A DNA stretch of 15,706 nt. Origin: an uncultured Bacteroidales bacterium. Its GTDB lineage: Bacteria > Bacteroidota > Bacteroidia > Bacteroidales > WCHB1-69. Both the position numbers and the translations under genes were made by a program. This document shows, piece by piece, positions 1 to 8,449 of this stretch (its first letter is position 1; every line of letters begins with the position of its first letter). The stretch is taken from the NCBI GenBank assembly GCA_946407715.1, contig CAMJPH010000059.1, forward strand, positions 1 through 15,706, written 5' to 3'. A model generated the notes under the pieces. That model made no database searches, was not told the DNA's origin, and was given only the letters and a program-made list of their open reading frames with translations.

Positions 1-52
1 CGGCGTAGCCTATTGGCTTCTTGAAAGAGAGCACTTTTTCAAGCGGACTCAA
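1..52 (-). CDS. Possible 5' end of a gene running off the left edge
   Basis: On the minus strand a frame is open from two tandem TGA stops near position 65 to the window edge. From a TTG at 52-50 it would read MSPLEKVLSFKKPIGYA; a GTG at 34-32 is a second possible start. A TAnnTTTG box on the same strand at 108-101 lies about 45 nt upstream of the TTG, a sensible distance for a Bacteroidota promoter. Only about 17 codons are visible, so no family can be assigned. A competing 19-codon frame from an ATG at 98 ends at 39. The rest of the 53-232 interval shows only promoter-like sites. Confidence 0.3.
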   Translation of the reverse strand, partial: MSPLEKVLSFKKPIGYA

Positions 53-100
53 TAAAAAAATTCATCATATTGAAAATCCTTAATGTTTTTTTCTCCATAA

Positions 101-108
101 CAAAAGTA
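101..108 (-). promoter_or_regulatory. Bacteroidota -7 box (TAnnTTTG) facing left
   Basis: CAAAAGTA on the + strand reads TACTTTTG on the minus strand and fits the TAnnTTTG -7 consensus of the Bacteroidota primary sigma factor. It points at the partial leftward gene at 1-52. No convincing -33 TTTG was found. Confidence 0.45.
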
Positions 109-210
109 CGGGTGATTTAACAAACATTTTAAACTATCGGATTCTTAATTGTTTTGGTGCGGTTGCCGTGCATAAATTAACAACATGTCCGTATGTTTAT
201 GAAAAATATG

Positions 211-218
211 TACCTTTG
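211..218 (+). promoter_or_regulatory. Bacteroidota -7 box (TAnnTTTG) of the envelope operon
   Basis: TACCTTTG matches TAnnTTTG. Transcription would be expected to begin roughly 7-10 nt later, near 225-228. That leaves a usable leader only for the ATG at 248 and supports that start over the ATG at 233. The -33 element is weak. Confidence 0.5.
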
Positions 219-247
219 CCGTTTGATTTTGAATGATTCAAGAAAAT

Positions 248-1312
248 ATGGAAAAATTCAAGAAAATATTGCCCGACATCCTCAAGGTAATTCTGTTTTT
301 AGGATTAGGGATTCTATTTATTTGTCTATCTATCAAAGATTTAGACAAAGAAGACATCCACATGATTTTCTCTTCGATGTCTTTGGTGAACAATCCGCGA
401 GGATGGTTTTTCATCATGCTTTCAGTGGCAGCAATTGTTGCGGCGGATCTCATCCGTGCCGCCCGTGCAGAACTTCTGTTGAAATCCATCCATTACAAAC
501 CGCGCTTCTCTATGATGTTTTACTCTGTGATGGTCTGCTATTTGGCAAATCTCGCCCTTCCCCGCCTCGGTGAGGTCCTCCGCTGCACTTTTCTGCAACG
601 CTACGAAAACGTTCCCTTCCAGAAATCTCTCGGCACGGTTATCCTCGAACGCGCCGTTGATTTGGTCTGCTGGATTTTCCTGCTCATCATTGCGATGCTG
701 CTGAACAATGGACTGCTGTCACAACTTGTTGTGGATCAAGAGACAGGCGTAACCCTTCAAGAATGGTTTGCGCAAAAAGGACTCAGCTATATCGGCAACT
801 ACTTGATTTATATCATCATAGCCGTTGTCATCCTGTTAGTTATTCTTATCCGCGCAACTCGCAACTGGTGGCAGAAGAAACCGGCGTTAGTCAAAATCGC
901 CAATTTCTTCAAGGGCATTTGGCATGGCTTTGTTTCCATCAAGGACATTCCCAAACCGTGGCATTTCGTGTTTTGGACTGTTGCCATGTGGGTCTGCTAT
1001 TTCTTCGGGGTCTATCTCTTCTTCCACGCCTTACCCTACCTGCAACATATCGGCCCCGGCGCCGCTTTTTCCGTGCTCGTTTTCGGCACCATCGCCTTCA
1101 TCATCTCCCAAGGCGGTTTGGGCGCTTACCCACTCATTACCGCCGGAATCGTCATGCTCTATGGTATTTCCTACCCGCAAGGATTAGCCGCCGGATGGAT
1201 TGGTTGGATTCTGCAAACCGCTGTTTCATTGGTACTTGGCTTTTTCTCTCTCGCTGTCACCTCTTTTTATAAGAAACACGATTCGGCTCAAATTCCGAAA
1301 GAAAATGAGTGA
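248..1312 (+). CDS. Flippase-like integral membrane protein (LPG synthase TM / UPF0104 family)
   Basis: A polytopic inner-membrane protein of 354 residues from the ATG at 248, or 359 from the ATG at 233. The 248 start is preferred because the -7 box at 211-218 would leave almost no leader for 233. The family hallmark is visible at residues 99-140: a [15 protein letters not shown] block followed by [11 protein letters not shown]. Several hydrophobic segments are clear, near 12-30, 52-70, 139-153, 184-202, 240-260, 272-288, 294-306 and 316-340. The family (PF03706) includes the flippase part of MprF and many uncharacterised proteins thought to move or modify lipids. There is no C-terminal synthetase domain, so it is not a full MprF. 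The 3' end overlaps the next gene by 8 nt, indicating translational coupling. The substrate cannot be read from sequence. Confidence 0.85.
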   Translation: MEKFKKILPDILKVILFLGLGILFICLSIKDLDKEDIHMIFSSMSLVNNPRGWFFIMLSVAAIVAADLIRAARAELLLKSIHYKPRFSMMFYSVMVCYLANLALPRLGEVLRCTFLQRYENVPFQKSLGTVILERAVDLVCWIFLLIIAMLLNNGLLSQLVVDQETGVTLQEWFAQKGLSYIGNYLIYIIIAVVILLVILIRATRNWWQKKPALVKIANFFKGIWHGFVSIKDIPKPWHFVFWTVAMWVCYFFGVYLFFHALPYLQHIGPGAAFSVLVFGTIAFIISQGGLGAYPLITAGIVMLYGISYPQGLAAGWIGWILQTAVSLVLGFFSLAVTSFYKKHDSAQIPKENE

Positions 1313-1793
1313 TTCCAACACAAATATTGAACAAAAAATCGTTGGATGCGACTTTTTCAAGAGAAACGCACTCAAGCTGCACCAACAGAAAATAGTTTTC
1401 ACAAACGGCTGTTTTGATGTATTGCATTTCGGACATGTCCATTATTTATTGGAAGCCAAAAAGTTGGGCGACATATTGGTGGTTGGATTAAACAGCGATG
1501 ACTCTGTCAGAAGATTGAAGGGACCATCGCGTCCTATTAATGGGGAAAAGGAACGCGCTTTCGTGCTGGCAGCACTCAGTTGCGTGGACTATGTCGTTTT
1601 ATTTGAAGAAGATACGCCGAAAAACCTCATCAAGACCGTGCGTCCTGACGTGTTAGTGAAAGGCGGCGACTACGCCCCGGATCAGATTGTCGGGGCAGAC
1701 TTCGTGAGACAAAACGGGGGAACCGTCACCACCATCCCGTTTGTGGAAGGTTTCTCCTCCTCCCAAATCATTGAACAATTAAAAACCATATAA
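1305..1793 (+). CDS. rfaE2: RfaE2-type adenylyltransferase (D-glycero-beta-D-manno-heptose 1-phosphate adenylyltransferase-like)
   Basis: A cytoplasmic nucleotidyltransferase of 162 residues, the size of a stand-alone RfaE domain II. The signature is clear: [16 protein letters not shown] at 33-48 holds the HxGH motif (H41, H44) that binds the nucleotide triphosphate. KGGDY lies at 119-123 and the SSSQII block at 151-156 matches the family's C-terminal ISST-like motif. In the ADP-heptose pathway this domain transfers AMP to heptose-1-phosphate for LPS core or S-layer glycans. The sugar-kinase half of HldE is absent here and would have to be encoded elsewhere. The ATG at 1305 overlaps the flippase stop codon, and the stop at 1791-1793 abuts the next ATG, so the gene is the middle of an operon. 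A related cytidylyltransferase role cannot be excluded. Confidence 0.88.
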   Translation: MSDSNTNIEQKIVGCDFFKRNALKLHQQKIVFTNGCFDVLHFGHVHYLLEAKKLGDILVVGLNSDDSVRRLKGPSRPINGEKERAFVLAALSCVDYVVLFEEDTPKNLIKTVRPDVLVKGGDYAPDQIVGADFVRQNGGTVTTIPFVEGFSSSQIIEQLKTI

Positions 1794-2933
1794 ATGAAGA
1801 AATTAACCATTATCCTATTGTCTTTTTTCGCCACTGCTTTGATGGCACAAAATCCGGATGTCACCGCCTATTCACAAAACATCGCCTTGTCAGACACCTT
1901 GAACACCCGTCAGGAAATCTCAAGACAATTGGCCCCATACCCGTCCATATCAGAAAGCTTCGAGATTCCCGCATACAGCTTGTACCAAAAATATTGGGAC
2001 ACTTCAAATCTGCGGAGCAAGATACTGGAAATCCCCTTCTCCAACGACCGCCTGATGCTGATGTTAGTGCAGGACGCAAACAATCCGTTCGTTATGCCGT
2101 GCCAGTTCGACAAAATCCGCACCGCCTATGGCGAAACGAAAAACGGCAGCTTCCATCCCGGCATCGACCTCAAGACCGAGCCGCAGACATTGGTCAAGAG
2201 CTGCTTTGACGGCGTGGTGCGCATGACCAAAAGCTATGGCGACTACGGGGTTACCGTGGTTGTGCGCCACTACAACGGGCTGGAAACCGTGTATGCCCAC
2301 TTGGACAAGGTAAGCGTGAAACCCAACCAAATCGTCAAGGCCGGACAGGTAATCGGACAGACCGGCACTTCCGGCAACACCAAGGAGTGCATCCTTCACT
2401 TTGAAACCCGCTTCCTGAACGAATACTTCAATCCCGAATTAGTCATAGATTTTGAAGAAGAGAATGTGCTGCAGAACAATATGGCGCTGATGTCCCACGA
2501 CTTCAACATCCTGCCCTTGACGGATGTGGGAAACTGGAAACCCTCTGTGCCAAAGCCAAAGGCTGACACACCAGACATCCAACCAGAAAAGACACAGCCT
2601 GTTAAGACAGAAGAGAAACCTCAACCCAAAATATCAGGTCTGGATCCAGACGCACAATCTCCCGAAATAACAGAACACCGCGTCCCTTCCGAACAGTCCC
2701 GCAGCTTGGATCCGGACGCACAATCCCCTGAAATATCCGGGAAAAACGTGCCACAAGAGAAGCCGAAACCTCAAGCTCAGGCTTCCGAACCCGTGTATCA
2801 TACGGTTATTGCTGGAGAAACCCTTTACAAAATTGCGGCGAAATACCACACAACCGTTGACAAAATACTATCCCTCAACAATTTGAAGAATGCTGATAAA
2901 ATCGCAGAAGGACAGAAATTGCGAGTGAAATAA
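1794..2933 (+). CDS. Secreted M23-like peptidase protein with C-terminal LysM; HxH motif degenerate
   Basis: A 379-residue exported protein. Residues 1-18 are a signal peptide cut before Gln19. An M23/LytM domain spans roughly 95-220, with the HxxxD zinc motif (H121, D125) and the YAHL histidine (H169). The usual HLH before FE is replaced by I200-L-H202, so the second zinc ligand remains but the first histidine of HxH, normally catalytic, is missing. A Pro/Lys-rich linker follows (250-330) in which LDPDAQSPEI occurs twice (283-292 and 305-314). A LysM domain for peptidoglycan binding occupies about 334-378, starting YHTVIAGETLYKIA. The ATG directly follows the upstream stop with no gap. The architecture fits a cell-wall hydrolase or, given the lost histidine, a non-catalytic activator of the EnvC/NlpD kind. 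Confidence 0.88.
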   Translation: MKKLTIILLSFFATALMAQNPDVTAYSQNIALSDTLNTRQEISRQLAPYPSISESFEIPAYSLYQKYWDTSNLRSKILEIPFSNDRLMLMLVQDANNPFVMPCQFDKIRTAYGETKNGSFHPGIDLKTEPQTLVKSCFDGVVRMTKSYGDYGVTVVVRHYNGLETVYAHLDKVSVKPNQIVKAGQVIGQTGTSGNTKECILHFETRFLNEYFNPELVIDFEEENVLQNNMALMSHDFNILPLTDVGNWKPSVPKPKADTPDIQPEKTQPVKTEEKPQPKISGLDPDAQSPEITEHRVPSEQSRSLDPDAQSPEISGKNVPQEKPKPQAQASEPVYHTVIAGETLYKIAAKYHTTVDKILSLNNLKNADKIAEGQKLRVK

Positions 2934-2935
2934 CA

Positions 2936-2963
2936 GTAGAGACGCGATATTTTGCGTCTCTAC
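2936..2963 (+). repeat. 28-nt palindrome, copy A (intergenic)
   Basis: The sequence has a perfect 10-bp stem, GTAGAGACGC with GCGTCTCTAC, around an 8-nt loop. It starts 3 nt after the stop codon of the M23 gene and lies between convergent genes. It may act as a transcription barrier, but there is no T-run after it. It belongs to the family whose other five copies lie inside the sigma-factor genes. Confidence 0.8.
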
Positions 2964-2990
2964 AATGGTGAAATTTGGAAAAATACGAAA

Positions 2991-4280
2991 TTACGCTTCG
3001 GAAGGAATCGTCTCCTTCTCTTCTTTGAACGCGAAGATGAACGCCACCGCGACAAAAAGGGCATAACCAGCAAACAAAAACCACACTGTTTTCCAATCTC
3101 CCATAAGAAAATGTCGTGTTCCGGCAGCTGTCTCCACCGCTTGCCATGTGCAGAAGTGGTTCACCACCATTTGCGCAACCAAAGTGCCGATTGTGGCGCC
3201 TATTCCGTTGGTCATCAACATGAAGAGTCCTTGGGCGGAAGAACGTATAGAGGCATCCGTTTCCTTATCCACAAACAAAGAACCGCTGATATTGAAGAAG
3301 TCGAATGCCACACCATAGACAATCATAGAAAGAATGAACAGCCACACTCCTGGGCCTGGATTGCCGACCCCAAAGAGGCCAAACCGCAACACCCAGGCGA
3401 ACATCGCAATCAGCATCACTTTCTTAATACCGAACTTTTTAAGACAAAAAGGAATCAACAAGATACATAAGGTTTCTGAAATCTGAGAAAGGGAAACCAA
3501 CATGTTGGCATGTTGGACACCGAAGGTGTTGGCATATTCCGGTTCCGCTCCAAAACTCGAAATAAACGGGTTGGCAAATCCGTTGGTGATTTGCAGAGAA
3601 ACACCGAGCATCATCGAAAAAATAAAGAAAACAGCCATCTTCTTTTCCTTAAACAGAGAAAATGCTTTAAGTCCCAATGCTTCAGCCATAGACTTGTGTT
3701 CGCCATTTTTCATAATGGGGCAGTCGGGCAATGTGAAAGAATAAGCAGCCAATATTATGCCGATGCCGCCACTGACGATGAATTGTTTGGCACTTTCTTG
3801 TAAACCAAGAAGGTCAACCATCCACATGGAGCAAATAAAACCAATTGTTCCAAACACCCGAATAGGAGGGAATGCTTTCACAGTGTCAAGACCTGCTTTA
3901 TCCAATGCATTGTATGCCACAGCATTTGACAATGCTATTGTGGGCATATAAAATGCAACCCCAATAGAATATAAGGTAAACAATGTGCCGAATTGGACAG
4001 CACTTCCAGCGGAAAGCCCGTACGCTCCTGCAGAAATCATAGCTGCGCCTGATATGGCATGGCTGATACCCAACATCTTTTGTGCAGGAATCCAACGATC
4101 AGCCACAATACCCAGCAGGGCAGGCATAAAAATGGAAACTATTCCTTGTATAGAGTAAAATAGTCCGATGTGACTTCCCATTCCATAAGGACCCAAATAG
4201 CGTCCCATACAGGTCAAATACGCCCCCCAGACTGCAAACTGGAGGAAATTCATAAGAATGAGTCTGAATTTTATATTCAT
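2991..4280 (-). CDS. MFS transporter, nucleoside:H+ symporter (NupG/XapB-like) family
   Basis: An inner-membrane permease of 429 residues with hydrophobic segments over almost the whole length. It starts with MNIKFRLILMNFLQFAVWGA, typical of the nucleoside:H+ symporter branch (PF03825). The short GIVADRW loop at 57-63 replaces the classic MFS motif A, and RVFGTIGFI at 141-149 is another family block. The length fits a complete 12-helix transporter, though I did not count helices rigorously. By family it would import nucleosides using the proton gradient. It is the last of three minus-strand genes (beta-barrel protein, FAH-family enzyme, permease), but a 140-bp gap filled with hexamer repeats separates it from the enzyme, so it may be transcribed separately. 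Substrate choice is inferred from the family only. Confidence 0.8.
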   Translation of the reverse strand: MNIKFRLILMNFLQFAVWGAYLTCMGRYLGPYGMGSHIGLFYSIQGIVSIFMPALLGIVADRWIPAQKMLGISHAISGAAMISAGAYGLSAGSAVQFGTLFTLYSIGVAFYMPTIALSNAVAYNALDKAGLDTVKAFPPIRVFGTIGFICSMWMVDLLGLQESAKQFIVSGGIGIILAAYSFTLPDCPIMKNGEHKSMAEALGLKAFSLFKEKKMAVFFIFSMMLGVSLQITNGFANPFISSFGAEPEYANTFGVQHANMLVSLSQISETLCILLIPFCLKKFGIKKVMLIAMFAWVLRFGLFGVGNPGPGVWLFILSMIVYGVAFDFFNISGSLFVDKETDASIRSSAQGLFMLMTNGIGATIGTLVAQMVVNHFCTWQAVETAAGTRHFLMGDWKTVWFLFAGYALFVAVAFIFAFKEEKETIPSEA

Positions 4281-4294
4281 ATCTTACTGGTTTA

Positions 4295-4414
4295 TAAGTT
4301 TAAGTTTAAGTCTAAGTTTAGGTTTAAGTTTATGTCTGTGTCTAAGTCTATGTCTATGTCTATGCCTAAGTCTATGTCTAAGTCTATGTCTAAGTCTAAG
4401 TCTAAGTCTAAGTT
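4295..4414. repeat. Hexanucleotide array, 20 phased units (TAWGTY)
   Basis: Twenty consecutive 6-nt units without a phase break cover these 120 bp. Units are mostly TAAGTC, TAAGTT and TATGTC, with single variants TAGGTT, TGTGTC and TATGCC. The array fills most of the gap between the FAH-family gene and the permease start, so it lies in the permease leader or promoter. The + strand is open through it and gives a low-complexity Ser-Lys-Met frame that I do not regard as a gene. Confidence 0.9.
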
Positions 4415-4420
4415 TTAAGT

Positions 4421-5032
4421 TCACTTCACTTTGAAATCAAACAAACACTCATCTTCAAGATATCCCTGAAGGTGGTCGTTGATATGTACAGGTCCCACTC
4501 CGACCGGCGTTCCTGTAAACAAAATGTCCCCCATCTTCAACGTCATAAAGCGGGAAACATACGAGATGAGCGTGTCAATGGAGAACAGCATCTCTCTGGT
4601 GTGCCCGGATTGCACCTTCTCGCCGTTCAGCAGCAAATGAAAATGCAAATCCTGCAGATCGGCGAATTTCGATTTTGGCACAAATTTCCCCACGACTGCC
4701 GATCCGTCAAAGGCCTTGGCAATCTCCCACGGTTCGCCCTCGGCCATGCACTTTCGCTGGATGTCGCGGGCGGTGAAGTCCACCCCGAGACCGATTTCAT
4801 CGTAATACTTGTGAGCAAATTTCTCGGAAATACACTTCCCCAACCGATTGATTTTCACGATAATCTCGGTTTCGTAATGCACCTCATCCGAAAAATCGGG
4901 CAGGAAAAACGGGCGGTTGCAGCGGGTGATGGCCGATTCCGGCTTCAGGAAAAAAACAGGCTGCGACGGAACCGCATTGTGCAGTTCCGCCGCATGTGCC
5001 GCATAATTCCGCCCTATGCAAATAAACTTCAT
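4421..5032 (-). CDS. Fumarylacetoacetate hydrolase (FAH) family enzyme
   Basis: A cytoplasmic enzyme of 203 residues, the size of short single-domain FAH members such as YcgM-type acylpyruvases. Family motifs are intact: MKFICIGRNYAAHAAE at the start, PVFFLKP at 25-31, the metal-binding carboxylates E54 and E56 in HYETE, D85 in GVDFTARD, K106 and D109 in KAFDGSAVVG, and the terminal GDILFTGTPVGVGPV block at 168-182. Such enzymes cleave C-C bonds in acylpyruvates or decarboxylate oxaloacetate with Mg or Mn. Its ATG is 5 nt after the stop of the beta-barrel gene, suggesting cotranscription. The combination with an outer-membrane protein does not reveal a pathway, and the exact substrate is unknown. 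Confidence 0.87.
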   Translation of the reverse strand: MKFICIGRNYAAHAAELHNAVPSQPVFFLKPESAITRCNRPFFLPDFSDEVHYETEIIVKINRLGKCISEKFAHKYYDEIGLGVDFTARDIQRKCMAEGEPWEIAKAFDGSAVVGKFVPKSKFADLQDLHFHLLLNGEKVQSGHTREMLFSIDTLISYVSRFMTLKMGDILFTGTPVGVGPVHINDHLQGYLEDECLFDFKVK

Positions 5033-5037
5033 GCCGT

Positions 5038-5853
5038 TTAAAAGAAATTGATGTTCAAAGCTATCTCCACACAGCCGAGGTTGGCGCGTTGGTCAACCTT
5101 GCTCAGACTGTTCTGAGCCATCCCCTTTCCTTTGAAATAGTTGGTGATACCTTGTATGTAGTTGACCATCAGCCCTGCACGCATGTTCCGGGTAACGGAA
5201 TATTCAAATCCGAGCCCTGCAATAAAAGACTCCCGCAACAAAGCCGCTTCTTCAGAAGTCACTCTTTGGCGAGACCATGTCTCGTTCCCGATCAAATAGC
5301 TGTCGATATTGGAAGCTTTTAAATTGAAGCTATGCAACAATCCGGCATTACCGCAGATAAAGAAATTGTTGATGGAACCCGTCTTTAACGTAATCATCGT
5401 AGGAATAGTGAGATACGTGGACCGATAAGTTCGCTGCGTGAGCGTGCTGTCCGCAATCATAAAAGATCCGAATGGGATATTGTCCAAAAATTCCATTTTC
5501 CCGCCGCGATGTTCTACAAAAAAGCCTGTGGAAAAATAGAAACTTTTCTTCTTGGTAAGGTTGACGTTCAAATTCAGCCCATAGCGAAGCCCTATCACCA
5601 CACCGTTTTTCTCATATCCTTCAGTATGGTCATACATCCAGTCAAAGGCTTGCCCAAAAGTAATTCCGAAATTGAGACGAGACCCGTTGCACGGATCTTT
5701 GATATAGGTGGAGGACATCCTCGGGTTTTGGTATGGATTTTGAGTTTGGGTTCTGTCTCTGCTCTTGTTTCCATTTACGTTATCATTCTGCGCGTTGAGA
5801 ATCATCATACTTGCGCACACCATAACGGTTAATAGCAGCATTTTCTTTTTCAT
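5038..5853 (-). CDS. Outer-membrane beta-barrel protein (PorT / OMP_b-brl-like)
   Basis: A 271-residue exported protein. The ATG at 5853 is chosen because it begins a good signal peptide (MKKKMLLLTVMVCASMMILNAQ, cut before Gln22) and lies 26 nt downstream of a -7 box at 5886-5879. A longer frame starting at 5964 would run through that promoter. After a polar Asn/Gln-rich stretch (22-50), alternating strands with aromatic residues follow: LNFGITFGQAF at 60-70, VIGLRYGLNLNVNL at 86-99, FYFSTGFFVEHR at 105-116, and a C-terminal CVEIALNINFF ending in Phe as outer-membrane barrels usually do. It leads a likely operon with the FAH-family gene. No specific cargo or partner can be named. Confidence 0.78.
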   Translation of the reverse strand: MKKKMLLLTVMVCASMMILNAQNDNVNGNKSRDRTQTQNPYQNPRMSSTYIKDPCNGSRLNFGITFGQAFDWMYDHTEGYEKNGVVIGLRYGLNLNVNLTKKKSFYFSTGFFVEHRGGKMEFLDNIPFGSFMIADSTLTQRTYRSTYLTIPTMITLKTGSINNFFICGNAGLLHSFNLKASNIDSYLIGNETWSRQRVTSEEAALLRESFIAGLGFEYSVTRNMRAGLMVNYIQGITNYFKGKGMAQNSLSKVDQRANLGCVEIALNINFF

Positions 5854-5878
5854 ATACGTTGGTTTTAATTTGAAACAG

Positions 5879-5886
5879 CAAAAATA
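5879..5886 (-). promoter_or_regulatory. Bacteroidota -7 box of the beta-barrel gene
   Basis: CAAAAATA on the + strand reads TATTTTTG on the minus strand, a full match to TAnnTTTG, 25 nt before the ATG at 5853. It forms a divergent promoter pair with the box at 5923-5930. No clear -33 element was seen. Confidence 0.55.
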
Positions 5887-5922
5887 CATTTTTTCCCAAA
5901 CCGATTGTTTCCTAAAATTCTG

Positions 5923-5930
5923 TATTTTTG
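5923..5930 (+). promoter_or_regulatory. Bacteroidota -7 box of the helicase gene
   Basis: TATTTTTG followed by C matches TAnnTTTG, 32 nt before the ATG at 5963, leaving an A/T-rich leader of about 25 nt. It supports 5963 as the true start. Confidence 0.55.
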
Positions 5931-5962
5931 CCGTGATTATTATTAACAAAAATATTAGAACC

Positions 5963-8437
5963 ATGAATGATCAAAACTTTGTAAATCAAAAGCTTAAATT
6001 TGTTGAAGAGCTGATACTCCATACAGATGCGCATGTTTTTCTGACGGGAAAGGCGGGTACGGGAAAGACCACTTTCCTGAAAAGTCTGCCCATGAAGACC
6101 GCCAAACGGATGGTGGTGGTGGCTCCGACAGGTGTGGCGGCCATCAATGCCGGCGGTCAAACCATCCACTCCTTTTTCCAACTGCCTTTCGGCCCCCAAG
6201 TGCAGGAAAACCCTCAAAGTCCTCCGTCCGGAAACAGTTTCCAGTCGCGGGCATTAGCCTCCCAATTCCAGAAAATCAGAAAGAAAAAGCTGGATCTTAT
6301 GCGTGCCCTCGACCTGCTCATCATCGATGAAATCAGTATGGTGCGGGCGGATGTGTTGGATGCGGTGGACAGCGTGCTGCGCCGCGCCCGCCGGTCCACG
6401 AGACCTTTCGGCGGCGTGCAACTGCTGATGATTGGCGATGTACACCAGCTGGCACCTGTGGCGAAACCAGAGGAATGGGAAATACTGGCTCCTTACTATG
6501 ACACCACCTACTTTTTCGGAAGCCGGGTACTCCGAAACACGCCTTACCTCTGCGTGGAATTAGACCACATTTATCGCCAGCACGATACGGATTTCATCCA
6601 AATATTGAACAAGGTGCGTGACAACAAAATGGATGCGGAATGCGTCCGCGTGCTGAACACCCGCTATCTGCCGGATTTCACCCCGAACGACGATGACGGG
6701 TACATCACCCTGACCACGCACAACTACCAAGCCGACAGCATTAACGAAAGCAAACTGAATGTACTGAAAAGTAAAAGCTTGATTTTCAATGCGAACATTG
6801 ACGGCATTTTCCCAGAAAGCCTCTACCCGACCCGAGAAACGCTGGAACTGAAAGTCGGGGCGCAAGTGATGTTCATCAAAAACGACCCGGAACCGGAAAA
6901 AGCCTACTTCAACGGGAAAATCGGACGGCTGACCGATTATGACGAAAAAACGGGCACTGTGGAGGTCCTCTGCGGCTCGGAACGGATCAACGTGCCCAAA
7001 ATCCGATGGTCGAACATGGATTACGTGCTCAACGAGGAGACCCAGGAGGTGGAAGAGGTGGAAATCGGCAGTTTCACACAGATTCCCCTGCGGTTAGCGT
7101 GGGCAGTCACCATCCACAAAAGCCAAGGCTTGACTTTCGACAAGCTGATTGTGGACGCAGGGAAAGCCTTTGCACACGGACAAGTGTATGTGGCACTGAG
7201 CCGCTGCACTTCGCTGGAAGGTCTCGTGCTGAAGACCAAAATCACATCCAACGCACTGGTCAGCGACTACAAGGTTGACTGCTTTGTGGGGCAAATGCCC
7301 GAAAGAGAACCCTCCAAGGAGAAATTGGAAAAGCTGCGCCAACAGTATGAACTGGAAAATTTATTGGAGCTTATTGATTTTCAGCAAATTTATAAGAGCT
7401 TTAGCAAAATTGTCGGCATCGTGCTGGCCTCCAAGAAACTGTTTGAGGAATCACTGGTTCGGCATCTGATAGGCAGATTGGACCAAATACAACACGAGTT
7501 GTGCGATGTAGGGAATAAATTCGCAAAACAACTTCTTTCACATCAGCAAGACAATCCTGTTTGTGCAGATAACCAGCCGTTGCAGAGTCGGTTGAAAAAC
7601 GCGTCTGCCTATTTCAAGGAACATCTTAATGCCGCCGTCAGCGGGATTTTCGACCTGCCGTTCAAGACCGACAACAAAGCGGTGAATGAGCAGGTTTCCG
7701 AAGCCTTGAAAAGTCTGAACACGGAAATCTCCGTCAAGGAAAGCTGTTTGGATGCGTGTACGGATGGCTTCAGTGCGGAACAGTACCTGCGGACGAAAGC
7801 CTCCGCTGCCCTGAAAGCAGAAAAGAGCAGCAATCAGCCCGTTGCCATCAAGGATGACATGATGGAAAAAAGCACCCTTTACAAGGCATTGGTTGCCTGG
7901 CGCGCCGCAAAAGCCGAAGAAGAGGATGTCCCGCTTTTCCAGATCGCACCCAATCAAACCCTCAAAGGCATCGCCCGCGAGAAGCCCGTTTCCACAAACG
8001 CACTTAAGAAAGTGGACGGGATGGGAACGAAACGTGTCAAACGCTATGCCGAGGAAATCGTCACCATTGTGCGGAAATACGCCGACAATCCGACGGATAT
8101 GCCGGACGATACGTACGCGCAGCCGACAAAGAAGAAAGGGCAAACCTATCAAACCACCAAAGAAATGCTGGACAAAGGGATGAGCGTGGAGGCGATTGCC
8201 GAAGAGCGCAAGATGGCTGTCAGTACTATCCACGGACATCTTTCACGGCTGGTGGAAGAAGGCTTTTTCGATGCCGACCGTTTTGTGGATAAGGAGAAAT
8301 GCGACACTATAAAGGAATATTTTGAATCTGTGGATGATACCAGCCTCAGCAGCGCCAGGGAAGTTTTAGGCGATGAATACGAGTTTTGGGAACTGCGCAC
8401 CGTGCTGGCGGAACTGCAGCGGAAACACAGTGACTAA
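5963..8437 (+). CDS. SF1B DNA helicase (Pif1/RecD2-like) with C-terminal HRDC and HTH domains
   Basis: An 824-residue cytoplasmic ATPase. The ATG at 5963 follows a -7 box by a short leader; an upstream extension of the frame (from 5765) overlaps the divergent gene and is discounted. Helicase motifs appear in order: Walker A LTGKAGTGKTT at 27-37, motif Ia APTGVAAINAGGQTIHS at 54-70, Walker B LLIIDEISMV at 118-127, LLMIGDVHQLAPV at 154-166, AVTIHKSQGLTFD at 381-393 and VYVALSRCTSLEG at 408-420. This set marks Pif1/Dda-type 5'-3' helicases. The rest is an alpha-helical linker (440-630), an HRDC-like nucleic-acid-binding domain (639-706) with VDGMGTKRVKRY, and an HTH_40-like domain (about 728-790) of the kind found at RecQ C-termini. 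It may act in replication-fork or G-quadruplex processing; that is inferred from family members. Confidence 0.9.
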   Translation: MNDQNFVNQKLKFVEELILHTDAHVFLTGKAGTGKTTFLKSLPMKTAKRMVVVAPTGVAAINAGGQTIHSFFQLPFGPQVQENPQSPPSGNSFQSRALASQFQKIRKKKLDLMRALDLLIIDEISMVRADVLDAVDSVLRRARRSTRPFGGVQLLMIGDVHQLAPVAKPEEWEILAPYYDTTYFFGSRVLRNTPYLCVELDHIYRQHDTDFIQILNKVRDNKMDAECVRVLNTRYLPDFTPNDDDGYITLTTHNYQADSINESKLNVLKSKSLIFNANIDGIFPESLYPTRETLELKVGAQVMFIKNDPEPEKAYFNGKIGRLTDYDEKTGTVEVLCGSERINVPKIRWSNMDYVLNEETQEVEEVEIGSFTQIPLRLAWAVTIHKSQGLTFDKLIVDAGKAFAHGQVYVALSRCTSLEGLVLKTKITSNALVSDYKVDCFVGQMPEREPSKEKLEKLRQQYELENLLELIDFQQIYKSFSKIVGIVLASKKLFEESLVRHLIGRLDQIQHELCDVGNKFAKQLLSHQQDNPVCADNQPLQSRLKNASAYFKEHLNAAVSGIFDLPFKTDNKAVNEQVSEALKSLNTEISVKESCLDACTDGFSAEQYLRTKASAALKAEKSSNQPVAIKDDMMEKSTLYKALVAWRAAKAEEEDVPLFQIAPNQTLKGIAREKPVSTNALKKVDGMGTKRVKRYAEEIVTIVRKYADNPTDMPDDTYAQPTKKKGQTYQTTKEMLDKGMSVEAIAEERKMAVSTIHGHLSRLVEEGFFDADRFVDKEKCDTIKEYFESVDDTSLSSAREVLGDEYEFWELRTVLAELQRKHSD

Positions 8438-8449
8438 TTTTTTTCGTCA

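Noticed and set aside
20..43. tRNA or terminator at the left edge
   Set aside because: Only a 7-bp stem (CTTGAAA with TTTCAAG) is present, without a T-run or cloverleaf; it fits inside a possible partial gene.
2952..3470. 172-codon open frame on +
   Set aside because: It is antisense to the permease; composition is rich in His, Arg and Cys with no domain, typical of a shadow frame.
4170..4418. Open frame on + encoding a Ser-Lys-Met-Phe repeat protein
   Set aside because: It is produced by the hexamer array read as codons and runs over the start of the permease gene on the other strand; no start or leader signals.
7538..8239. 233-codon open frame on the minus strand
   Set aside because: It is antisense to the helicase HRDC/HTH part, and the + frame there has clear domain motifs.
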